Notes: generated by a model from the letters alone, not told the origin. Positions 1 to 7,982 are shown, counted from the first letter of the stretch. The stretch: DNA of 10,151 nt from Eubacterium sp. UBA3279 (GCA_002361775.1 DETV01000051.1:1-10151); one strand, 5' to 3'. Numbers and translations: made by a program.

Positions 1-3000
1 GAAGGAATTGACCATGAGGAACTGCGGAGCTTTTTGATTCAGGAATATGGTACCGGTGGGAAAGGGTTTGAGTTTTCAGGGCAAAAATTCAGTATCTGGT
101 ATGATGGGGACGGGATGCGTTTCCGACGTGGGGAATCCGCAAGACACAATTATGACCGTATGCTTACGTGGGAAGAAGCGGCAAACCGCATTCAGGATAT
201 GTATGATGCGGGGACGTATGTCTCCAACGTGATTATGCAAAATTCGATCAAAGTGGAATGTGACGAACTTTCCAGCCTGCTGGCACTCCATTTCCGGGAT
301 ACCGGTGCTATCAGGGGAATATACAGCCATACAGAAACGAGCGAAAGTTTCCGGGCAGGTCTGGATGATCCGGAACAGACAAGGGAGTATTACCAGATGC
401 TTGTGGAACTGGAACGGGATATGGAACGTCATCCGGAAAACTATATGAGGTACCAGATCCGAAATAATCCGATATACAAGCAGAGGGTCTATGACCTTGG
501 AAGGACGCTTGGCTGGAGACGGCAGGAAGAAATCGTAACACCGCCGGAAATTGCTTTTATTACGCAGGATGAGATTGACTCTGTTTTACGGAGAGGTGGA
601 AATGTAGCTGGCGGAAGGAACCGTATCTATGAATTTTTCATGGAGCATCATGATGAAAAAGAAACTGCCGATTTTTTAAAGCATGAGTATGGAGATGGAG
701 GATGCACGCCGGGCATTCAGGGAAGCGATCTTTCCGATGAGTGGCATGATGCAAAAGGAATCCGTTTGAGCAAAGGGCAGATTTCCAACCCGAGCCTGAG
801 AACACTTATCAAGTGGAAACAGGCAGCTTCCAGGACAAAGCAGCTGATCCGGATGGATGATTTTCTGTCACCGGAAGAACTGGAAAAGTATGAAGAACGG
901 CAGGAAGCTCAGCGTCTTGCTGATATGGAAGAAGTAAAGCAGTCACTGGAAACGGAGGAGGTTCCTGAAGGGATTGAGGAAGTTCATGAAGAAGTTCATA
1001 CGGAAGAAAAGTCGGAAGAAAACGGGCAGCCATTAAGGGCAGAAGATGTGCAGAACCTGGTATTAGTAAACCGCCAGTATTCCTCTGTGAGCAGGACAAC
1101 GGAGTATGACTTTACCTGTGAGATACGTGGGGAGCAGGATATCCTGCATTATACGGTGGAATACCATGATGACGGGGAAGGCTTTACCATCCATACGGAA
1201 AAAGATGATATCTGGGAGCGGATGTCCGAACCGGAACTGGAGCGGCTGGAGATGGTACTGGAACGGGAAGCCCTTTATTTTCAGTACCATGAGGATATTG
1301 AAAATGCATCGAACCTGGAAGAACTCCAGGAAGTCAGCTACAGTATCATGGAAAATGAATCCATTTATTTCCGGCAAATATCGGAACGTGTCTGGAATGA
1401 GTATGGGGAAAGGGAACGTGTATTATCTGCGGAGATACCGGCAGTCAATTTTCATATCACGGATGACCAGCTGGGCTACGGAACAGCAAAAGAAAAATTC
1501 AGAGCCAATGTAATGGCAATCCAGGTTTTGAAAAAATGTGAAAGCGAGAACCGTTATGCGTCACCGGAGGAGCAGGAAATTTTATCGAACTATGTTGGCT
1601 GGGGAGGCTTGCCAGATGTCTTTGATGAAAGTAAAGCATCCTGGAGTGATGAGTATCAGGAACTGAAAAATCTGCTTTCTAAAGAGGAGTATGCGGCGGC
1701 AAGGGAATCCACGTTGAATGCCCATTATACACAGCCTGTTATTATTCAGAGTATGTACCAGGTGCTTCAGAATCTGGGATTTGAAAAGGGAAATATCCTG
1801 GAACCGTCCATGGGTGTAGGAAACTTTTTTGGAATGCTCCCGGACAAGTTACAGCAGTCACGGCTTTACGGAGTGGAACTGGACAGCATAAGCGGAAGGA
1901 TCGCAAAACTGCTTTATCCGAACGCTGATATCCAGATCAAAGGATTTGAAAAGACCGATTATCCCAATGACTTCTTTGATGTGGCAATCGGAAATGTCCC
2001 TTTTGGTTCCTATAAAGTGAATGACCGCCAGTATGACAAGTATCATTTTATGATCCACGACTATTTCCTTGCAAAGACCATTGACCAGTTACGACCGGGT
2101 GGAGTGGCTGCCCTTATTACAACCAAGGGAACCATGGATAAAGCATCCCCGGAGGTAAGGAAGTATCTTGCAGAGAGGGCAGAGCTTCTCGGTGCGATCC
2201 GTCTTCCGAACAATGCTTTTAAGTCGAATGCAGGAACCGAAGTCAGTGCAGACATCCTGTTCTTCCAGAAAAGGGAGAGCATTTCCATGGAAGAGCCGGA
2301 ATGGGTTGCTCTTGGAGAGGATAAGAATGGGATTACCATAAACCAGTATTTTATTACCCACCCGGAAATGGTACTTGGAACGATGGCAGAGGTGTCCGGA
2401 CCATATGGCATGGAGACTGCCTGCCTTCCGCTGGAAGGGGCAGACCTGGCGGAACAGCTGGAAGATGCCGCAGCGAAAATCCATGGAACGATGGTTCCGG
2501 CAGTAACGGCGGAAACAGAACTGGATGAGATCATGGAAAGCATTCCTGCAGATCCGGCTGTCCGGAACTACAGTTTTACTGTGGTGGATGACCAGATCTA
2601 TTACCGGGTAAATTCCCTGATGAATCCGGTGAAGCTGCCGGCAGCCACGGCGGAACGTGTAAAAGGTATGGTAGAGATCCGTGAGGTAGTCCGGGACTTG
2701 ATTGCTCTGCAGATGCAAGAAAATGCAACGGATGAGGCGATACAGGAGCTTCAGGTCAAACTGAATCAGGTCTATGATTCCTATACGGAAAAATATGGGG
2801 TCATCGGAAGCAATGCAAACAAACGGGCATTCTCCGATGACTCTTCTTATTGTCTGCTTTGTTCGTTGGAGGATCTTAATGAAGACGGTACGTTGAAACG
2901 GAAAGCGGATATGTTTACCAGGCGGACGATTAAGAAAGCAGTAGCTGTGACCAGTGTCGAAACTTCGGCGGAAGCCCTGACGATTTCCCTGAATGAAAAA

Positions 3001-6000
3001 GCCAGGGTTGATCTTCCCTATATGGCAGGGCTGACAGGTAAGACGGAAGAGAAAGTTGCAGAAGAACTGACAGGAGTAATCTTTCGGGATCCGGTCAATG
3101 GGCAGTGGGAGACTGCGGATGAATATTTATCCGGTAATGTCCGGGAGAAACTGAAAACGGCAAGAATTTTTGCGGAAAACCATCCGGAATTTACCAGCAA
3201 TGTAAATGCCCTTAAGCAAGTGCAGCCGGTAGACCTGGATGCATCAGAGATTGAAGTCCGGATTGGTGCCACATGGATCGCCCCGGAAATATACCGGGAT
3301 TTTATGGCAGAATTGTTTGATACACCGGGGTATCAGGTCGGTACGATAATAGACATCCGGTATTCGGAAGCCAGCGGAGTATGGAATATCAGCGGTAAAA
3401 ATGCAGACAGTGACCGGAATGTACTGGCCACAGCAACGTATGGTACCAGCCGGATCAATGCCTATAAGATTCTGGAAGAAACCCTGAATTTAAAAGATGT
3501 CCGGATCTATGACACAAAGCTGGATGCAGAGGGAAATGAAATCCGTGTGTTGAATAAAAAAGAAACGATGCTGGCAACCCAGAAACAGGATGCGATCAAG
3601 GAAGCATTTAAGGACTGGATTTTCAGGGACCAGGAACGGAGGGAAAAGCTGTGCCGGATTTATAATGACCGTTTCAATTCCATACGTCCCAGAGAATACG
3701 ACGGCAACCATCTGACCTTTCCGGGAATGAACCCGGAAATAGAGCTCCGCCCGCACCAGAAAAATGCGGTTGCCCATCAGCTTTATGGGGATAATGTCCT
3801 GCTTGCCCATGTAGTGGGAAGCGGAAAGACTTATGAGATGGTAGCCGCAGCTATGGAGAGCAAACGGCTTGGCATTGCCCAGAAAAGCCTTTTTGTAGTT
3901 CCGAACCACCTGACGGAGCAGTGGGGCGCTGAATTTTTACAGCTCTATCCGGGAGCCAATATCCTTGTGGCAACAAAGAAAGATTTTGAACCAGCAAACC
4001 GTAAAAAGTTCTGTGCCAGAATCGCAATGGGTAATTATGATGCTGTGATCATCGGGCATTCCCAGTTTGAGAGGATCCCTTTATCGGAAGAACGCCAGAA
4101 GATGGCCATTGAAAAGCAGATCGAAGAACTGGAAGCAGGGATTCAGCAGGCAAGGCTTGAGGTTGGTGGCAGCCGTTTTACGGTAAAACAGCTGGAAAAG
4201 ACAAAGAAAAGTCTCAGGAGGCGTCTGGAAAAGCTGGAAAACAAAGAGAAAAAGGATGATGTGGTAACGTTTGAAGAACTGGGGGTAGACCGTCTGTATG
4301 TGGATGAAGCCCACTATTACAAAAATGCGTTCCTTTACACAAAAATGAGGAATGTGGCAGGCATTGCCCAGAATGAAGCCCAGAAATCGGCGGATATGTT
4401 CAACAAATGCCAGTATCTGGATGAGATTACCGGCGGGAAAGGCATTACATTTGCAACGGGCACACCGATCAGCAACAGCATGACGGAGCTTTATACCATG
4501 CAGCGCTACCTGCAGTATGGCAAACTGAACCGGATGGGATTGGGACATTTTGATTCCTGGGCATCCACCTTTGGCGAAGTTGTAACCAGCATCGAACTGG
4601 CTCCGGAAGGTACCGGATACCGGGCAAAATCCAGATTTGCCAGATTTTACAATATCCCGGAACTTATGAGCATGTTCAAAGAGATTGCGGATATTAAAAC
4701 GGCAGACCAGCTGGAACTTCCGGTGCCGGAAGCAGAGTATGAAACGGTGGTGTTAAAACCATCCGAGCATCAGAAAGAGATTGTGGAAAGCCTTGGAGAA
4801 CGTGCAGAGGTGATCCGGGATGGTGGTGTGGATTCCTCTGTTGACAATATGTTGAAAGTGACAAATGATGGAAGGAAGCTGGCACTGGACCAGCGTCTTG
4901 TGAATCCATTGCTTCCGGATGATGGAGACAGTAAAATCTGTGCCTGTGTGGAAAAGAGTTTTGCTATCTGGAAAGAGACCGCATCAAAACGGTCAGCCCA
5001 GCTCATTTTTTGCGACCTCAGCACACCAAAAGGGGATGGAACCTTTAATGTTTATGATGATTTGAAAAAGAAACTCATGGCAAAAGGGGTACCGGAAGCA
5101 GAAATCGCATTTATCCATGATGCCAATACGGAAGTGAAGAAAACGGAGTTGTTCAGTAAAGTAAAATCCGGACAGGTTCGTTTTTTACTGGGTTCCACTG
5201 CGAAAATGGGCGCTGGTACCAACGTGCAGGACCGTCTGATTGCCCTGCATCATCTGGATGTGGGCTGGAAACCTTCTGACCTGGAACAAAGGGAAGGGCG
5301 TATCATCCGTCAGGGTAATATGAATAAGAAAGTGCATATCTATCGGTATGTGACAGAAGGAACCTTCGACAGCTTCATGTGGCAGTTGATCGAAAGTAAG
5401 CAGAAATTTATTTCCCAGATCATGACCAGCAAATCACCGGTACGAAGCTGCGAGGATGTGGATGATACGGCACTGTCCTATGCAGAAGTAAAAGCCCTGG
5501 CAACGGGGAATCCGGCGATCAAGGAAAAAATGGCACTGGATGTGGAAGTATCAAAGCTGAAACTGCTGAAAGCGAATTTCGTGAGCAACCATTATCGGCT
5601 GGAAGATGATATCGCAAAGAATTTCCCGCAGCAGATAGCAGTACTTAAAGAAAGCATCGAAGGATACAAAGCGGATCTGGAAAAGTATCAGGCAAATAAG
5701 ATCACGGATCCGGAGAAATTTGTGATGGAAGTCGGCGGCACAGTATTTTATGAGAAAAAGGAAGCGGGAGCAGCCCTTCTTGCGGTCTGCCAGTCCATGA
5801 AACAGGCAGATGCCATGATCAATGTCGGACAGTATCAGGGATTTTCAATTCGCTTAAAGTTTGATTCCTGGAACAAGGAATTTATCCTTTTCCTGAAAAA
5901 TGAAAATGTATATCGTGTCAGCCTTGGCTCCGATGAAAACGGAAATATCATCAGGATCAATAATGCATTGGAGGCAATCCCGCAAAAACTGGCGGAAGCA

Positions 6001-6291
6001 GAGCAAAAGCTTGAGACAGTGCAGGGACAGCTGAAGAATGCGATGGAAGAGGTGAAAAAACCGTTTCCGAAAGAGGAAGAACTGAACCAGAAACTGGAGC
6101 GTCTGTCGGAACTGAATGCATTGCTGAACATGGACGAAAAGGAAACTGTGATGGAGGGGGAAGAAGAGCAGGACGAGGAAAAAGAGGAACACCAGTCCCT
6201 TCATGACAGAATTACTGCCATCAAGCAGAACAGCCAGAAACAGGATGTGAAAGAGGCTGCAGTGAGAACCACAGAAGCGTGTATCGGATAA
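1..6291 (+). CDS. Giant N6-methylase-like / SNF2-DEAH helicase protein of a conjugative element (5' partial)
   Basis: The frame is open from base 1, so the start lies upstream; the TTG at 34 is not a credible start. 2096 codons are visible (numbered here from base 1). The N-terminal part carries two related modules containing an EYGxGG signature (nt 31-230 and 673-870). A methylase-like domain follows, with an SAM-binding motif I, EPSMGVGNFF (about residues 601-610), and a catalytic-type tetrad NVPF (residue 665) in place of the usual NPPY/F. The helicase part has Walker A VGSGKT (K1276), DEAH at 1435-1438, motif III ATGTP (about 1485) and motif VI QREGRIIRQG (from 1763). A charged coiled coil (1361-1420) sits between Walker A and DEAH. 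The C-terminus is coiled-coil and then strongly acidic. Such proteins occur in clostridial conjugative elements and resemble phage P1 DarB in architecture; a role in protecting or processing transferred DNA is inference. Enzymatic methylation is uncertain because of the altered tetrad. Confidence 0.9.
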   Translation, partial: EGIDHEELRSFLIQEYGTGGKGFEFSGQKFSIWYDGDGMRFRRGESARHNYDRMLTWEEAANRIQDMYDAGTYVSNVIMQNSIKVECDELSSLLALHFRDTGAIRGIYSHTETSESFRAGLDDPEQTREYYQMLVELERDMERHPENYMRYQIRNNPIYKQRVYDLGRTLGWRRQEEIVTPPEIAFITQDEIDSVLRRGGNVAGGRNRIYEFFMEHHDEKETADFLKHEYGDGGCTPGIQGSDLSDEWHDAKGIRLSKGQISNPSLRTLIKWKQAASRTKQLIRMDDFLSPEELEKYEERQEAQRLADMEEVKQSLETEEVPEGIEEVHEEVHTEEKSEENGQPLRAEDVQNLVLVNRQYSSVSRTTEYDFTCEIRGEQDILHYTVEYHDDGEGFTIHTEKDDIWERMSEPELERLEMVLEREALYFQYHEDIENASNLEELQEVSYSIMENESIYFRQISERVWNEYGERERVLSAEIPAVNFHITDDQLGYGTAKEKFRANVMAIQVLKKCESENRYASPEEQEILSNYVGWGGLPDVFDESKASWSDEYQELKNLLSKEEYAAARESTLNAHYTQPVIIQSMYQVLQNLGFEKGNILEPSMGVGNFFGMLPDKLQQSRLYGVELDSISGRIAKLLYPNADIQIKGFEKTDYPNDFFDVAIGNVPFGSYKVNDRQYDKYHFMIHDYFLAKTIDQLRPGGVAALITTKGTMDKASPEVRKYLAERAELLGAIRLPNNAFKSNAGTEVSADILFFQKRESISMEEPEWVALGEDKNGITINQYFITHPEMVLGTMAEVSGPYGMETACLPLEGADLAEQLEDAAAKIHGTMVPAVTAETELDEIMESIPADPAVRNYSFTVVDDQIYYRVNSLMNPVKLPAATAERVKGMVEIREVVRDLIALQMQENATDEAIQELQVKLNQVYDSYTEKYGVIGSNANKRAFSDDSSYCLLCSLEDLNEDGTLKRKADMFTRRTIKKAVAVTSVETSAEALTISLNEKARVDLPYMAGLTGKTEEKVAEELTGVIFRDPVNGQWETADEYLSGNVREKLKTARIFAENHPEFTSNVNALKQVQPVDLDASEIEVRIGATWIAPEIYRDFMAELFDTPGYQVGTIIDIRYSEASGVWNISGKNADSDRNVLATATYGTSRINAYKILEETLNLKDVRIYDTKLDAEGNEIRVLNKKETMLATQKQDAIKEAFKDWIFRDQERREKLCRIYNDRFNSIRPREYDGNHLTFPGMNPEIELRPHQKNAVAHQLYGDNVLLAHVVGSGKTYEMVAAAMESKRLGIAQKSLFVVPNHLTEQWGAEFLQLYPGANILVATKKDFEPANRKKFCARIAMGNYDAVIIGHSQFERIPLSEERQKMAIEKQIEELEAGIQQARLEVGGSRFTVKQLEKTKKSLRRRLEKLENKEKKDDVVTFEELGVDRLYVDEAHYYKNAFLYTKMRNVAGIAQNEAQKSADMFNKCQYLDEITGGKGITFATGTPISNSMTELYTMQRYLQYGKLNRMGLGHFDSWASTFGEVVTSIELAPEGTGYRAKSRFARFYNIPELMSMFKEIADIKTADQLELPVPEAEYETVVLKPSEHQKEIVESLGERAEVIRDGGVDSSVDNMLKVTNDGRKLALDQRLVNPLLPDDGDSKICACVEKSFAIWKETASKRSAQLIFCDLSTPKGDGTFNVYDDLKKKLMAKGVPEAEIAFIHDANTEVKKTELFSKVKSGQVRFLLGSTAKMGAGTNVQDRLIALHHLDVGWKPSDLEQREGRIIRQGNMNKKVHIYRYVTEGTFDSFMWQLIESKQKFISQIMTSKSPVRSCEDVDDTALSYAEVKALATGNPAIKEKMALDVEVSKLKLLKANFVSNHYRLEDDIAKNFPQQIAVLKESIEGYKADLEKYQANKITDPEKFVMEVGGTVFYEKKEAGAALLAVCQSMKQADAMINVGQYQGFSIRLKFDSWNKEFILFLKNENVYRVSLGSDENGNIIRINNALEAIPQKLAEAEQKLETVQGQLKNAMEEVKKPFPKEEELNQKLERLSELNALLNMDEKETVMEGEEEQDEEKEEHQSLHDRITAIKQNSQKQDVKEAAVRTTEACIG

Positions 6292-6328
6292 TCTTTTGAT
6301 ATACAAGACAGGTTATAAGGTGTAAAAT

Positions 6329-6350
6329 AGGGGCACAGGGTTGTGCCCCT
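6329..6350 (+). terminator. Strong GC hairpin after the helicase gene, without a U-tract
   Basis: A perfect 9-bp stem (6329-6337 with 6342-6350; arms AGGGGCACA/TGTGCCCCT) closes a 4-nt GGGT loop, 37 nt after the helicase stop codon. The position suits a transcription end, but the hairpin is followed by TTAAAATG rather than a run of T, so it is not a standard intrinsic terminator. It may instead stabilise the 3' end of the mRNA or act as a processing site. A second hairpin with similar arms follows the yjdF gene. Confidence 0.45.
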
Positions 6351-6437
6351 TAAAATGAACAAATTGGAAGTCGAGGAGACAAGGGTATTCGGATAATGTA
6401 TCCAAAAGTGAGTTTAGCCAGAGAGGAAATGGGGTTA

Positions 6438-7328
6438 ATGATTGAAATATTGTTTGGTGACAGCGAAGCCGGTTCCATGAAAGCAGCAAAAAATAAAATA
6501 GTGGTTGGTAAGGTTAATGGTCCTGTTTCTGTATGGATGGCAGGGAAAAAGACGCCGCCACAAAATCCTTTTACCGGATGGATAGAGGGGACATCGGAGG
6601 AAGTGATTTGTCTTGGCTTTATGATGGATATTGGAAACATCAAAGTGCAAATGGACAGTCCTTACCGCAGGGAATTGATTTATTCTATGTATGCGCAAAA
6701 TCAGTGGGAACAGGATGGAGAGACAGAGGAAGAACTGAAAAATGCCGGAGATGTTTATGCAAAAGAATTATATCGATTGATGGAATTTCTGGATCACGGA
6801 GAAGCTGTCAGGATATGGTACAGCGATACTCCCTATTCCAGATGCGGTTTTTATAGCTTGTGCCAGATATTAAAAGGGTATGAAAACGAAATATCAGCAG
6901 TAAAGCTTCCAGCGCATATCGTTCGGGAGAATTGCATTTTCTCGTACCAAAGTTGGAGTGAGGTATCCGCAGAAGAATTTGCAGGATTTTTACCATATGA
7001 AAAAGCACTTTCAAAAGAAGAAGTTCGTATGTATGCTATGTTATGGAGTGAATTGATTGAAGAGAACAGCCCGCTTCGCGCGGTAGTTAATGGCAAAGTC
7101 CTTAGCGTTCCGGAAGATTTCTATGATTTCCTAATATGGAAAAGGCTGAAAAATGTTCCATTGAAAGAGGCCAGACTGATTGGGGATATCCTTGGTCAGT
7201 CGCAAATTGGAGTGGGAGACTGGTGGTACAATCGAAGAATAGAGTATTATATTAAACAGGGGGAGATTCGTGTTGTTGAAGATTCAAAGAATAAATATGC
7301 AAGAATGATTTGCAGCAACAGAGGATAA
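6438..7328 (+). CDS. DUF1835/DUF3658 domain protein
   Basis: A protein of 296 aa from this start. The N-terminus MIEILFGDSEAGSMKAA carries the FG(D/E)S-AGS signature of DUF1835, and IRIWYSDTPYSRCGFY-type residues (about 125-140) match the later part of that domain. The C-terminal 90 residues (about 193-282), with WSELIEENSPLR, IGDILGQ and GDWWYNRRIEYYI, match DUF3658. The two domains are usually found together in Firmicute proteins of about this size. Their biochemical function is not known. An in-frame ATG at 6396 would add 14 residues, but its nearest Shine-Dalgarno-like sequence (GAGGAG near 6373) is too far away. The ATG at 6438 follows GAGAGG (6421-6426) and places the conserved motif right at the N-terminus, as is usual. 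The gene stands 146 bp after the helicase gene and is likely cargo. No membrane segment or signal peptide is seen. Confidence 0.8.
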   Translation: MIEILFGDSEAGSMKAAKNKIVVGKVNGPVSVWMAGKKTPPQNPFTGWIEGTSEEVICLGFMMDIGNIKVQMDSPYRRELIYSMYAQNQWEQDGETEEELKNAGDVYAKELYRLMEFLDHGEAVRIWYSDTPYSRCGFYSLCQILKGYENEISAVKLPAHIVRENCIFSYQSWSEVSAEEFAGFLPYEKALSKEEVRMYAMLWSELIEENSPLRAVVNGKVLSVPEDFYDFLIWKRLKNVPLKEARLIGDILGQSQIGVGDWWYNRRIEYYIKQGEIRVVEDSKNKYARMICSNRG

Positions 7329-7350
7329 AGTTGATTGATCACTTTATTTT
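7326..7350 (+). terminator. Weak AT-rich hairpin at the end of the DUF1835 gene
   Basis: A 6-bp inverted repeat TAAAGT/ACTTTA (7326-7331 with 7341-7346) overlaps the TAA stop codon and is followed by a short T-rich stretch ending at 7350. The stem has one G-C pair only, so termination would be inefficient. This is a candidate only. Confidence 0.2.
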
Positions 7351-7391
7351 CAGGTTAAAGAGTTAGATAAATCGATGTTCGTCGAATTAAG

Positions 7392-7420
7392 TTAATCATG
7401 CCACAAGGTTTGATTATAAA
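7392..7420 (+). promoter_or_regulatory. Candidate promoter for the yjdF riboswitch transcript
   Basis: A weak -35 element TTAATC (7392-7397), a 17-bp spacer and a -10-like TATAAA (7415-7420), with a TG just upstream at 7411-7412, lie in the right place. A start about 7 nt after the -10 would begin the RNA shortly before the first hairpin of the riboswitch. The -35 match is poor and this is a reading by eye. Confidence 0.35.
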
Positions 7421-7435
7421 TGCAAAGATAAAAAC

Positions 7436-7526
7436 GCAATGTACATCATTGATGTGCTAGAGCCGGTAGGTAGCCCGGCCGTCCTATGTAATAGGGTAAG
7501 TAACCTGCCCCTCCGGGTTGTCCATT
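7436..7526 (+). promoter_or_regulatory. yjdF riboswitch (azaaromatic-responsive RNA)
   Basis: A structured leader lies directly upstream of a yjdF-type gene. By eye it folds into four helices: 7441-7447/7451-7457 (one G-U pair), GCCGG/CCGGC at 7462-7466/7475-7479, CCTAT/ATAGG at 7483-7487/7491-7495, and AACCTG/CGGGTT at 7502-7507/7514-7519 (one G-U pair). The GCTAGAGCCGGTAGGTAGCC core and the gene downstream fit the yjdF RNA motif, whose members bind a range of aromatic nitrogen compounds and usually raise expression of yjdF at translation. The CCCTCC of the last hairpin (7509-7514, loop plus one stem base) is complementary to the Shine-Dalgarno sequence. Exact borders are approximate. The assignment combines the visible structure with the identity of the downstream gene; a covariance-model search was not possible here. 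Confidence 0.82.
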
Positions 7527-7546
7527 CTTTGTTCATCAATTATTTT

Positions 7547-7553
7547 AGGAGGG
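7547..7553 (+). promoter_or_regulatory. Strong Shine-Dalgarno site of yjdF, complementary to a riboswitch loop
   Basis: AGGAGGG ends 6 nt before the ATG at 7560 and is nearly ideal. This fixes the start at 7560 and rules out the upstream in-frame TTG at 7518, which lies inside the riboswitch. GGAGGG (7548-7553) pairs exactly with CCCTCC at 7509-7514, so the site could be masked by the leader RNA. Confidence 0.75.
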
Positions 7554-7559
7554 ATTTTT

Positions 7560-7976
7560 ATGGACAAAGTAAGTGGAAAACTGACAGTATATTTTGAAGA
7601 ACCATTTTGGATAGGCGTATTTGAGCGTATCGAAGACGGTAAATTGTCTGTGACAAAGGTAACTTTTGGTGCAGAACCAAAAGATTACGAAGTGCAGGAA
7701 TATATTCAAAAATGCTATTTCAGTTTGAAATTCAGTCCGGCTGTTGAAACTGTTGTAAAAGAAATAAAAAGAAATCCCAAAAGGATGCAGCGTGAAGCGA
7801 AAAGGCAAATACAGGAAACAGGCATTGGCACAAGATCGCAACAGGCATTGAAATTACAGCAGGAACAGAACAAACAGGAGCGGAAGGTCAGAAGCAGGGA
7901 GAAAAAAGAAGCGGAAGGACTGCGAATGTTTGAACTAAAACAGCAAAAGAAAAGAGAAAAGCATAAGGGGCATTAG
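7560..7976 (+). CDS. yjdF: YjdF family protein (DUF2992), riboswitch-controlled
   Basis: A 138-aa protein with the full layout of the YjdF/DUF2992 family. The N-terminal part (1-60) is rich in beta-type sequence and holds the conserved FEEPFWIGVFER (12-23) and FGAEPKDYEV (36-45). The C-terminal half (about 65-138) is very basic and helical, with GIGTRSQQALKLQQEQ (88-103) and the ending KQQKKREKHKGH, both typical of the family. It has no signal peptide or membrane segment and is probably cytoplasmic. The biochemical role of YjdF is not established; the basic tail suggests nucleic-acid or ribosome contact, which is inference. The gene is preceded by its own riboswitch, so it is expected to respond to aromatic nitrogen compounds. 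Its stop codon lies inside a GC hairpin (7965-7982). Family assignment is firm. Confidence 0.93.
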   Translation: MDKVSGKLTVYFEEPFWIGVFERIEDGKLSVTKVTFGAEPKDYEVQEYIQKCYFSLKFSPAVETVVKEIKRNPKRMQREAKRQIQETGIGTRSQQALKLQQEQNKQERKVRSREKKEAEGLRMFELKQQKKREKHKGH

Positions 7977-7982
7977 CCCCTT
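7965..7982 (+). terminator. GC hairpin overlapping the yjdF stop codon
   Basis: A perfect 7-bp stem AAGGGGC/GCCCCTT (7965-7971 with 7976-7982) with a 4-nt ATTA loop. The TAG stop (7974-7976) spans the loop and first base of the 3' arm. It is followed by GACTTTGC, not a T-run, so classical intrinsic termination is doubtful. The arms resemble those of the hairpin at 6329-6350. Confidence 0.4.

Noticed and set aside
34..36. TTG at 34 as the start of the giant helicase gene
   Set aside because: The frame is open to base 1 and the residues before it (EELRSF) continue the first repeat module, so the true start is upstream.
2061..2718. Long minus-strand open frames opposite the helicase gene
   Set aside because: They are antisense shadows of a strongly supported coding frame, lack ribosome sites and show no recognisable protein motifs.
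6296..6328. Promoter TTGATA with TAAAAT ahead of the DUF1835 gene
   Set aside because: The spacer would be 21 bp, or 11 bp with TTATAA; neither fits a standard promoter and no dyad supports a MerR-type one.
6396..6437. Upstream ATG start for the DUF1835 protein
   Set aside because: Its nearest Shine-Dalgarno-like sequence is about 16 nt away and the added 14 residues precede the conserved N-terminal motif; kept as an alternative only.
7502..7519. Intrinsic terminator within the yjdF leader
   Set aside because: The AACCTG/CGGGTT hairpin is followed by GTCCATTC, with no T-run; translational control fits better.
7441..7526. Guanidine-I (ykkC) or fluoride riboswitch
   Set aside because: The CTAG-GCCGG portion is faintly similar to ykkC, but other conserved guanidine or fluoride motifs are absent and the downstream gene is a yjdF homologue.
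7518..7559. Upstream TTG start for the yjdF gene, giving a 14-residue extension
   Set aside because: It lies inside the last riboswitch hairpin, has no suitable ribosome site, and the extra residues are not part of the family; the ATG at 7560 has AGGAGGG 6 nt upstream.
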